Of a stretch of DNA of 64,000 nt, positions 1-10,227 are shown in pieces (position 1 is the stretch's first letter; each line of letters starts with the position of its first letter). A model generated the notes under the pieces. The model was not told the DNA's origin and did not search any database. It saw only the letters and a list, made by a program, of their open reading frames with translations. The position numbers and the translations under genes are program-made. The stretch comes from Opisthorchis felineus (taxonomy: Eukaryota > Platyhelminthes > Trematoda > Opisthorchiida > Opisthorchiidae), in contig SJOL01004844.1 in assembly GCA_004794785.1 (NCBI GenBank), forward strand, positions 181,904 to 245,903, in the 5' to 3' direction.

Positions 1-105
1 TGATGTGTGATATTTCGAAGCTGTTTGGAGAGACTATTTCATATGTGACGGCATTACGCTAGAGAGACCTAGCGGCATGGATTAGCACGAGCTAGCGGGC
101 ACACC

Positions 106-960
106 AAGGGGCTGCAGGAGCTACGGAATTTATGGCGAGGATGGGAATTTATTTTTGGTCTAGCTTTTAATGTAGGGGCACCTTGGTGCAAAAGACGGTG
201 TGTCTAAGTAAGATTTAACTGGAACTGTATAAGCCATTGTGGTGCAGGGCCCGAGATTATGCAGCAGGAGCGGTAGGAGAGGTGGCTTGACTATGGGAAC
301 AACTTTTTGGCGAATGAGTGCTGGACGTGTCCGAGTTCTAGTTTGCAACCTCGTGTACGCCAGGAATAGAATGCAGGGCGGAATTTTATGATTGGATGCA
401 GGCATTACTCAAAAATGGTGACCTTAGCGTCTCTAACATGGAAAGGGTGCAATGTTAGAATGTAGAGCCCGCTTACTTGGGTAACCTGGAACTGGAGTTG
501 GCGCGAAAAGCTAAAGGTGTAAGAGTTCCAGAGACCAAGGTCATTGATCTCTATGGAATGAGTGGCAGGGTTACCACTTATTGTGAGCTGGAGGGGCAGT
601 GGCAGCAAGATTTTTGAATTTAACAGAACAGAATCCTAGGCCAGAGACATTTGACCAGCGAGTCAGCGAGCCTGAGAGTTGACGAATCCGGGTGAAAGTC
701 AAAGGAGGAAATTTGTAAATGTTTATATCGTCTGCAAAGAGCGTGGGTTTAGAACGTGATGCGGTACGGAAGACGCCGTCGGTATAGAGTAGGAAGATGA
801 TGGGGCTTGGCACGATCGCTTGAATGACTCCACTAGTGATCGATATTGGAGATGACTGCTTTTTGCCAGTTTCTGTAGCGTAGCGCCAAAGTTTAAATCG
901 TACAGGAATCATCAGAACGAAGCGAAATTCAGATGCCTGGCGAAACAGGGCTGATTGATT
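106..960 (-). mobile_element. jockey/CR1-like non-LTR retrotransposon relic (reverse transcriptase palm and thumb)
   Basis: Reading the - strand from 912 gives PISITSGVIQAIVPSPIIFLLYTDGVF and then LFADDINIYK, which are reverse transcriptase motifs: the SGVPQGSVLGPLLFLLY block and the FADD catalytic box. In a second frame below 608, DLGLWNSYTFSFSRQLQFQV resembles the thumb start (DLGV..) and CLHPIIKFRPAFYSW is like YVRPIIEFCAPAFYP. VQHSFAKKLFP, near 330, resembles the VQRRFTKR block near the ORF end. The signal hops between frames with internal stops, so this is a dead 5'-truncated copy. No endonuclease domain is visible. It lies upstream of DEGS and is not part of it. Confidence 0.75.
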
Positions 961-2989
961 GATTAGTAACGTCTGTCCCAGCGATGGTCTGTCGACATTC
1001 GCAACCTGTTGGGAAAGGCTTCTCTATGTTCTAGACTCCTTGTGTGTTTTAAAAACCCATCTACTAAAGAAGGGAAACAATTTGGCATGCTTTACCGTAC
1101 CACCCCAGAAGTAATCCAATGTTGGTACGATGCAAACATTGTCCCTTTCGGCGAAGGAGCTCAGTAGTGAAGCAGTGGGCGGCATACATTCAGCTGGTGC
1201 TCATTCATTCCCCTATTTAGCGAAGAAGGGTCGCAAAATTTCGGCACACATGTGATTGTGAAGGTGACATCACATGAAAAGAACATCGTTCTACGCAAAA
1301 TATACAAAATATATACTAATATTTATTTATTTTTTCACCACCTGAAGTAAAGCTCTCCTGAATGAACACTCCAGTGGGCTCTCCCTCCAGCTGTGGATGA
1401 CCTGTGAGAGGTAGTAGATCCTTTGACGAAGAAACTTGGGGAAACCACTCTCCACTCAGCACGGCCATCACTTTCAATTACCTGCTTAAGTGAACGAAGC
1501 ACTAGCACATTACCAGGGCTCCCCATTCCCCGTAAGACCCTGCACTTGGTTCTAATAAATCTTTCCTCCTTCATGTGACATTGTACACTCCCATTCACAC
1601 GGTACACTGCAACGTGTTCTTGTTTGTTTATTTTTGATATCCTTACACCAACCTCCAGTACAGCATCCCATGAAGGGAACCGTTACCATTCTATTTTAGC
1701 CTGCGTACACGAATCGGAGCAACTACGATACCAATCGATTCGAGGCTATGAGTTTTCTACTTCCTATTCCTATATATATTCATACTGATCCCAGTGAACT
1801 TGAAACTGAGACTGTCACGTTTGAATGCATCGAAATTTGTCCGTCGTTTCTAAGCCCACTTTTGAGTTCCAGCGATCTGCAATGGTAAGGCTTCGATAAG
1901 CGATTACTCATATTTTCTGCCAATGGATTCCGTATAGAGGTGATACGCCGGAAGAAGGTTGGATTTTATTGAAACGCGTGTGCGCTGTAGGTGAAATTGA
2001 ATGCATGAACTACGCGATTTGCGACATAAGATAACTTGCACTTATAAGCAATCTGGGAAACTTTTTAGTGCATTTGACTTAAAGAAGACTTTTCATATTT
2101 ATTATCTCCTGCTTTAGTCCCTTTTTCCGCACGTTTTTACTGCCCATGAGCGCGCGATCGCAAATTCACCTAGCCTCCCAAGTTTTTGAACTATTCAGTT
2201 GCTGCCGTCCCACGGGATTCGAAAGACGGTGTTTAACACTACGACGCAGTACGCTAAATCTGGCTTATTTGGTGCAGCTACAGTCCGCCTTTTCAAGGAA
2301 CTGAAAACATATTCACAGTGTCGAGGCTTGCGCTGGGCTTCCCTGAATTCAGTTTAGTGTTCCGAGTGAGAGTTTTTCAAAATAATCTTAAAAGATGCAC
2401 TTTCGCTGGAAAACGTAGCTCCGTTTGCTAAATAGGGAGATGAGCATGCAGTGAAAATACCGAAAGTAACGAAAATCAGAAGATATAATCACTGGCGCCA
2501 CACCTAGTTAAAGTGTGAGTATTGGTTACATTGGCTTTTGGCCAATTCAGATAATCGACTGAATCCTGGGAATCGGTCGTAAAGTTACACTTTTTTAACC
2601 GTCGACCATCGCGGGGGACCTGATAATTACCAAAACTCGGGAGTGGAATTCTACTGGACGTTTAAGGAAAATGTGTCGACGGATTAGAAATTGTTCAGAC
2701 ACTCGGACGCTATCGTCCAGGTGGTAGTGAGGAGCTCAACTTTAGATAGTTATATAACGTGAGACGTGGAAAACCCGGGTTGTCATTCCTCACCGTCCAG
2801 TGATTTGTGAACAAGATACGTTTTATATTTTCCTAGACTTCCTGGCTTATGAGAGTGCACAGAGAACTCTATAAAAGCCTCCGTATAAAGGCAGTGTACG
2901 TTAGGTGTGCCCACTCTCCATTCCTATATAGTCTCACGATCGGCGAGTTAATGTGAGTAACGCCGAAAGGTAGTCAAAACCCTTATGTT
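913..2989. other. unassigned DNA between two LINE relics
   Basis: No recognisable coding region or RNA gene. ORFs are short and resemble nothing I know. It contains the ATG-GTAAGG candidate at 1882-1890. Confidence 0.5.
1882..1890 (+). promoter_or_regulatory. candidate upstream start codon plus donor (ATG then GTAAGG)
   Basis: ATG at 1882-1884 is followed directly by the donor-like GTAAGG. Splicing from here to 10108 or 10147 would place ATG exactly in phase with the desaturase frame. It is the only such combination I noticed upstream, but one chance match in 10 kb is quite possible. Confidence 0.15.
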
Positions 2990-3995
2990 AAAATAGCTGC
3001 TGGCGAAATCTCGTCGATCTGTAATATGCAGACGACATCGTCCTCGTCTTCGAAGAGGAAAAGAAGACGCATGTATTATTATAGGCGTTGACCAAAGTCA
3101 TCCAGTCCGTTAGTATCCACTTTGCACGCACAAACTGTAAGGTTATACGCTTGGATATGCGGTAACTGAACATGTCACTTACAAACCAGGGAGAGGCACT
3201 CGAAGTTGTGGAGCGTTTTACGTATCTTGGAAGCTGTGTTAGTTCCCACTGTAGTAGGACGATATCAGCGCACAAATCTGCGTTTGTTAATTTGAGGTGC
3301 CTGTGGCATCAGAGCTGTATGTCCCTGAATCTCAAAGGACGTGTGTATCAGGCTACAGTACTGGCTGTTTTTTATACTGCTGAGAGACTTGGGATTTTCA
3401 GTCAGCGGGACTGAGACGTCTTCAGGTTTTCGACAACCATTATATCAGGACCATAGCTAGTGTGAGTTGGTGTCAGCAAATCCATAACGAGGCTATTGGA
3501 CGACAAGTATTCGGTTGTTCATCGAAGACCTTCATAAAAGTATGTTTTTAGTACCAGAAGATGCTTTGGTTAGGCCATGTACTGCGCACACCAAACCATC
3601 GTTTCTAGAAGAGAATGCTGTTTTTCGTGCCAATTCAGGGTATCGAAACCAGAGGGGTGTTTACCTTTGACCTCGAAGATGGGTATAAGAGAGGTTACGA
3701 AAACTCTGGGTTGTCGATGCAACTCGCCCTCCAATATAAAGACCGCATAAACCCCACCGCGCTTTGTTAGAGACGCTGTCAACTATGGCTTCAAACCCAT
3801 GTCAATTGCGTTTTTGTATCAGTTTCTATCCGGATCGTTTGAATGAGTTGCTTTTAGAGGTGTGGACACTGAAAGACTGTAGTAGGCTAGCACATTGTCC
3901 CTTCTCCCCCCAATTTTATTCTTTCCTCATAATAAGGCTCTCAAATAAGTTACAGTTGTACGGCAGCAAAGCATCAGGGTTGAGCACTGACTGAG
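2990..3995 (+). mobile_element. RTE-like LINE fragment, reverse transcriptase palm to 3' end
   Basis: The + strand reads LVDL, a stop, then YADDIVLVFEEE with the YADD catalytic box at 3025-3036. Next come FARTNCKV, EALEVVERFTYLGSCVSS, FVNLRCLWHQ and LKGRVYQATVLAV, the typical order of palm end and thumb in fluke LINEs. After frame shifts, LGHVLRTPNHR (about 3574) and a C-terminal ETLSTMASNPCQLRF match the end of the ORF, followed by a 3' UTR shared with the copies at 22470 and 27017 (CAATTTTATT, AAGGCTCTCAAATAAGTTA, AAGCATCAGGGTTGAGCACTGA). In-frame stops near 3082 and 3166 make it a pseudo-copy. 5'-truncated; no endonuclease. Confidence 0.82.
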
Positions 3996-6109
3996 ATAAG
4001 CGGGATGAGTTAACAATGTTTTGGAATTATCCCAGTATAGAGGCACCAGCAACCTCGTGTTTTGAGCTTTAAGTGTGGTTCTACGATTATCCGATGGGTG
4101 CTGGTGGTTGCGATATCTTAGAGTCTTCTATTTTTGCTGTCTTTGAAAAAGAACATCGTTTTGTTTCTCGAATGTAAGATTTATAAGGAGGTTTTGGATA
4201 GGTTATCCGTATTTCGGGCTTTTCAATGCCCGGCAGAGCATCGTGGTTGGGCTGTGCCAGCCTTCTTGTGATTACTAATGTGGCAAACTGAGAAGTACTG
4301 TCGGGCTATTGCTTGGCCCTGGAAGCCAAAAATTGCCTGTAATTCGTGTTTACTCTGCTAATATAGATGAACTTTTGGAGGCAATGCTACTCCACTTTTA
4401 TGTAGATATCCTCTCTGGTTACACTCTTACTTAAACCTTGTCGTCAGTACTCTTGTATGAATGTGATAAACTGCAGGCTTCCCGTTCAATTACTGGAAGA
4501 CAAACTTCAAAGCAATTGGATACGGTGCACATCAATAGAAATGGTCAGAAGAACTACATGGATACCGTTCCTACAAGAATGGTATCGCACTGGAGTCTAC
4601 GGCAACCGTTTGATGGGAACATTTCAACATTTAGGCCATAAACTCAACTCGAGTGCTAGTCTAAACGGACTGAGAAAAAAACGTTAAACGAATCTATGAA
4701 ATCTATATTGTGCGCTTCTGCGGAAGCTCTCTTAGATGACTATCAAGTCCGATATTAAACAGCGGAGAATGAGGCGGTCAAAATTGAAAATGCAATTTAG
4801 GAAACTTTGAACGGCAGCTGACTTAGGCACTACTTTCGCTGCGCTGGGAGTTTATGAATAAATGGACGCATATGGTGAAGTGATAAGATGCTCTTTTTCA
4901 CTGTCCAGACTGTCAAAGACCAAAATCTGATTCTTGCTGTCTAAGGTATTGTGAACCACCTACCATTCACCCTAAGCTGGGATGAGTTTGAACCACTGGT
5001 AATATAAACATTGTCAGAAGCGGCGACATTTCTTTTTTAGGTGCCATTTAATACTAAAAAACGACGGAGAAAATAGAAGTTCGTCGGTTATAAAGCTACT
5101 CTACAAAAAAGAGGTTACTTCTAACCTTCTAAACTTCATTTTATCTACCTTAAGAAGACCTTGTAAAAATACTTAAAGGAGTGTGGTAGGAGCACATAAG
5201 GGTTAAGTAGCGGCATCCTATCTGGATTTGCCAAAGTAAGTTTATACCTAACTTGAGACGGTTGGCGAAAGCTCGTGGCGATGTGACACGCGCTAACGTT
5301 TTACTTTCAAATTACCAAAGGTTTTTCACCAGATAACTATCTGGATGGTACTTCTACTGCTATGTTTTAGGGGGCTGGTGGCGGACTCCCTACCTGTCTC
5401 TGGCAGTTTCCAATAAAAGCGAAGTGAAATATTGAGTTTAATTATTCAGTTGAAATAATTATACAAGCGACACGCTACATTCCTATGAACGATCTTGATT
5501 CTTATATCTAATCCAACGCACCACTTTTCCGCGACTAAAGCTAATAAGGGCCTTGTATACCGACTCCAGCTAGCGATATCTTCAAGAGGACGTTGACATT
5601 GTAACGTAGCAATCGGTTCACAATTTTCTGTCCATGTGACAAGGACTTTACAACCAACCGCCAGCTCTAATGCAGATTCGATCAATGGAGTCCTAGTTAG
5701 ATCCAATCTTAAGACCATTACAGGGGATACACGCCGCCCAGCATTACATTGCAACGGCCTTCCTACAAAGCTTCCATCACAACAGCTCGTGAATTATTGG
5801 TCTTCGTGATCAACTCAGTCGTTTAATACTCTTCCCAAGTAACCTTGAACTCTAAGTCCAATGATGATGAGAAGATGGATGGATAATGAACATGCGCTTA
5901 GTGTGTGATATAAAACCACGCCGCGTGCACTACACAAACCGATAAAAGGCCGCAAATGTATTCAGCTGAGTTTATGGCGGATTCTTTAGTGAAACAATAC
6001 CATTCTTCAAAGTCTTTTAACTATACTCTTATTCTAGTAAAACGAGACCTACATAAATCATTGACTAATTTTACACTAGGCTTCCTTTATTCAGTCGGTG
6101 TGTCTTAGG
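3996..6109. other. unassigned DNA upstream of DEGS
   Basis: No gene, RNA or repeat recognised on either strand; only short ORFs without motifs. Confidence 0.5.
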
Positions 6110-6205
6110 TGTATTGACTCCCCAAGTAGTTAGTCTTAATTGCTCCTGTCTAGTCTTGGGTAACTTGTCAGTATCTCAGTCCCCGTGCTTTCCTCGGGTA
6201 GAACG
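6110..6205 (+). mobile_element. tail fragment of the 13255-type SINE
   Basis: CTGTCTAGTCTTGGGTAACTT then CAGTATCTCAG, CCCCGTGCTTTCCTCGGGTAG and ACGGCAACTAG follow the same order as the body of the SINE at 13340-13415. The tRNA-like head with A and B boxes is missing or unrecognisable. Confidence 0.55.
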
Positions 6206-6557
6206 GCAACTAGAAACCAAACGATTGTTGCAGCTGAGTGCTTATCATATTATTATATTAGCTACAAGGAACATATTACCGGCAACGGTCATTAGTTACA
6301 CAACACTATTTGATTTCAGATAAAACGTTGATTATCATTTTGAATAATACTGATACTTAACAAAGATAAACCCACATCTTTGGATGCACTCGTCTGCACA
6401 AATCCGAAGCCAAGAAAGACGGTAACTACGCCCACCTCTCTGAGAAAATCGGAGCGTGAACTTAAATTTTATGCGTTTTCCTGACTTTTAGTTCGTAGTG
6501 AAAGCCGGAGACAGCTGTTGAAAGCAGTATTCATTATTTGAAACCGAATTCCACTAA

Positions 6558-6651
6558 TTTTAACACGGCCTCTAATTCTTACCTGCGAAGCCATTGGCTG
6601 TTACCATCCTTTTGTTTAAGACCGTATCTATGTCTACTTTGCAGAGTCACA
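6558..6651 (+). repeat. left arm of a 90-bp inverted repeat
   Basis: This arm (TTTTAACACGGCCTCTAATT ... CAGAGTCACA) is nearly the reverse complement of 7007-7098, with few mismatches over the whole length. The spacer is 355 bp. It may be a foldback element or two copies of one repeat in opposite orientation. The unrelated ends outside the arms argue against one simple duplication. Confidence 0.85.
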
Positions 6652-7006
6652 GTAGTGGAGTATGGTCGAGTGCTACACTGATGCGCAAGAACAGTGCTAG
6701 TACTATAATGCATCTGAACCTTTCCAAAGGAGTTTTGCTTAAGGGACACCGACCACAAATACGTGCGGACTATAGTAAGCTTAAAGCATGAGTAAAGATG
6801 AGTGACCGAAGTTTCCCCTATCCTTTTCAGTTGTTTGAAGAACTATAAAATTTATGTAGAGCAGTATGTATTTATTCGCAACAATCTTATCACTGCTGTG
6901 CCATCGTCTGCATGAAGTCGAAAGGCTTCCTTACAAAAGAGTTCTAATTCTCGTAGAAAGACAGACGCAGTTATCTGAACAAAAGATTGTGCAAATTGTA
7001 TAATTG

Positions 7007-7098
7007 TGACTCTGAAAAGTAGATTTAGATACGGTCTTACACAAAAGGATGGTAACAGCCAATGCCCTTGCAGGTAGGAATTAGAGGCCGTGTTAAAA
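7007..7098 (-). repeat. right arm of the 90-bp inverted repeat
   Basis: Reverse complement of 6558-6651: it includes AGATACGGTCTTACACAAAA, GGATGGTAACAGCCAATG and AGGAATTAGAGGCCGTGTTA. The - strand ORF across it (7169-6852, 105 codons) is open but resembles no known protein. Confidence 0.85.
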
Positions 7099-10085
7099 TC
7101 AGAATGAGCTACATGCGCAGTTCCACAAGGAGTCACATTTGACTCAGTACTGTTCACAACCTCCAACAATTCTCTGCCGCGGAACTGCAGCTCGACATGG
7201 TGGCTCTTTGTCAGTGGCTCATGACTACAGAAGGTAGAAGAATTCCATCAAGTTGACCTTGAGCTGTACCTTAGCCTGGAAAAACTGACGTAACAGTGTT
7301 GCTAATAAAAATTGTCAAACAGTACAGAAAGATCCAAGCTTAATGAGCTAACGCTTACAGCGTAGACGTGGGATTACTGGATCGCCTGCGACTTGAGGTC
7401 ACTTAAGTAGTACAACACTGAAACACATACAGAGAGCATTGGCACAAGGTAAATGACTCGAAGTAACGAAGCTGCTTGGGAGAACCTCCCAATCTTAGGG
7501 TTCAACCTGAGTCTGAATAATCATCGCCACTTCAAGTCCGATAACCAATATGTGTGTAATATGCCACTCGTGAACCAAAAGCAGGCACAACCTCTAGGAA
7601 CTCTGGTAATGAGAGGTTGATAAAGCAAACTTGCGAGCGAAAATATCAAAAACTGAACCCCTTCGCGCTAAAGTATTGGGATTGCATGAACAATTTAATT
7701 TTTGAGTGTGCAGGTTTACAGCTAAAAAGTGGTATTCAGAAATTAACACCTACTTGCACTTACACCCGTTACGTATACGAGCGATCCCATACGTAGGTTA
7801 GAACCATTGAAGACGTGCAGAATACCTCAAATCGATTGACTATTGAAAGGTATAATGGCAACTGGGACGGATTCTAGCACAAGTAGTTCAAGTCAAAAGT
7901 GTGGAAAGTTTGGAAATATGTTCACTAAACATTCCACATTTCCGCTAATACGTAGGTACAGAGGTCAGGTTTTTTTAAACATTAACCCGGCTTATCACAA
8001 GAAGGCAGATGTTGGAGTAAGTCTGGCGTCTTTCATGAAATAATCAGTGGACACCATTAGTGGGTCAGAAACAGGGGCTTCATTTACATAGAAGAGTGTA
8101 TGCGTTTTACAAGGATCGCATTTGAGTGAAACCATGAGTATCTCGCAGCTGCTTCATGAAAGTTGGTGTATATTGTTTTGGATGCATTTCATAATACATG
8201 CAGTTGTGAGCCACACTACTGGGCGCACAATAAGGTCAGAGAACAGAAGAGTGTTTAATTAACCGTAAAATATTTAAAATGCATTTCGGTTGGCCGAATG
8301 TCAGCGGGTATTATTTCTGCATTTAATGTACATCCAGAAGCCAAACTGTGAGGACCGTGGGTAGACCTGTCTGTAGTCGAATACATAAACACTGGAGTAC
8401 GCTCTGCGCAGACTCGGATAGAAGGCTTGGGAGAGTTAGATGTTACCCACCTTAACCTCTATCGTCACAAAATGGTCGTGGTTGCCCATGAGCTTCCCGT
8501 ATATACAGCTTGGGCTACCGCCCAAATGAACATGGATGAGTTACTCAAGACATGCAGGCAAGAATGCCGCGGAATCTACTTCCAACCTGTATCGTTTTTC
8601 ACGCCCAGCCCTCATATGGTGTTGCTGTCCAGTTCTTGTAAACAACCTCATCTTCCAAACTTCTAACGTGTCATCACGTGAAAGGGAACTGTGCGACAAA
8701 AAACGAAACCGTAAATAGTTATAATTCTCTAGTAAAAATTTGAGTGCGCACACACTGCATGAAATTTTGTTGCGGAATTTACCTTTTGAACGCAGCATGC
8801 GTTGAGCGCCATATCTTTCTACTCACTATTGCAAACCATAGATAACGTATTCAGATACATGGATGAAAATTTTTTACCGTAGTAAAAGTTATCAGCCTTC
8901 AAACGCATCAGGATCGCTCAGTCAATACTTTTCCAGGGAAGAAGCAAACAGCTGGTACTCAAGGTTACCCGTTTCGTAATGTGCAACTCCTTGAGGATGG
9001 TGTGGACTTCCAGTGTGTCCTGGTGAAACATCATACCAGGCTATTTCAGCATTTTTGCAAGCACACAGACGTATGTTGAAGTGATGACGCCTTTCAGAGG
9101 CAACTGACTCAGTTTTAACAGACTTTCTGTGAGTGAAAATTAGTCAGAATAACCGAATGTGGAGAACTGTGCCGTCAGGTAGTGGGCTGAAATCGCCTGA
9201 TCCAGTAGATTTCTCCCACCTGCAAGCCTAAACAAAATTTCCAAAACTTTATACGTTCCTGAACACTCACACACATATCTGTGTTCCTTCCGTGCCATTT
9301 TTACGGATAACAGCCGCCAACGTTTTCAATGTTGTCCGTTTGTGCCATCGCTATTCCTATCGGTGTCAATAATATCGGCAGTATCATCGACATCAAAAAA
9401 AGACGACTGCAGCCTATTTCACCATTATCCATTGAGCTTATGCAATCCTTGAAAACGAAGCTAGCACGTACCTTTATTTTACATCATCATTCGAGAACAG
9501 CCCACTGGACACCAGAAACCTTCCAACTACAGTGTGTTGGGGATTCCAAATGAAATTCTATCCCAATACCCTTTTGTCAAACGTGAGCACCCGAAACAAG
9601 GTACTGCTGTGGTACATGATAAGTTACAGCTTAACTTCCCAATGACCACTAATTGGATGAAGAACATAATTTGAATGAGTCAGCCAGATTGATCTAGAAT
9701 AAAGGGTATGCTCATAGAGCAGATTCGGTGTTACATTGCTAATCAAATGATCTATGGTCGGACGGTTTTCATTTTTGGGGCGCTTTGCAGGTGCTGTGCA
9801 GAGTTTTACATGGTTAGATCCTCAGTCCAGCACTTCTGTCGGTCTTCGTTGATAACCCACCCACCACAATGAATTCCATTATCAAGGGCTTTTGACCCAA
9901 CTCACACTAAAGGATGCCATGATTCTCTTTAGAAACGTTTCACTGTACAAACAGACTTACAGATAAGTCACTAGTAGCCGATATAGCACTTGGCTAGAGG
10001 CCACTACAGCACCTGCCAACTAAAAACAGAAAAGTCGTACGCAACGTAGACTGTCACTTTGCTTGTCTGGCTCTGCGTGATATTT
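7099..10085. other. unassigned DNA immediately upstream of the DEGS exon
   Basis: Nothing recognisable as a gene. No TATA/initiator pair, CpG-rich block or upstream coding exon could be supported, so the DEGS promoter is not located. Confidence 0.5.
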
Positions 10086-10107
10086 CGATTTTTTATTTTT
10101 GTTTTAG
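10086..10107 (+). promoter_or_regulatory. strong 3' splice acceptor before DEGS exon (cis- or spliced-leader acceptor)
   Basis: A nearly unbroken T-rich tract ends in GTTTTAG at 10101-10107, just ahead of GGT AAA CCG in phase 0. The TAG also stops the reading frame, so coding cannot begin further left without splicing. It may accept an ordinary upstream exon or a trans-spliced leader; in several flatworms the leader ends in AUG and can provide the initiator. Confidence 0.55.
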
Positions 10108-10227
10108 GGTAAACCGGGTCGAATTCCCGGCCTGACTTTTTTCAAGGGCGTAACCTATGCATTTCGTATAACCCATGATGAGGATGAGTGGGTATACGAT
10201 GAGGAACCACATACAAAGAGACGACAG
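10108..10227 (+). CDS. DEGS1: DEGS first recognised coding exon (N-terminal DES segment)
   Basis: Forty in-frame codons in phase 0. The last twenty (from about 10168) read [20 protein letters not shown], the counterpart of the N-terminal segment ending in EWVYTDQPHADRR in human DEGS1. The 3' end is a consensus donor, CAG followed by GTGAGT at 10228. The 5' edge is a strong acceptor (long T-rich run ending in TTTTAG at 10107), whose TAG also closes the reading frame. A second in-phase acceptor, TTTTTTCAAG, ends at 10146 and would leave 27 codons. Both leave GGN (Gly) as the first codon, so ATG supplied from upstream would give the Met-Gly start usual in this family. No in-frame ATG exists between the TAG and the conserved part; the ATG at 10157 is out of frame and stops after four codons. 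Confidence 0.85.

Noticed and set aside
3172..3414. Host protein gene
   Set aside because: The sequence (FTYLGSCVSS, LKGRVYQATV) is the thumb of a LINE reverse transcriptase with stops around it.
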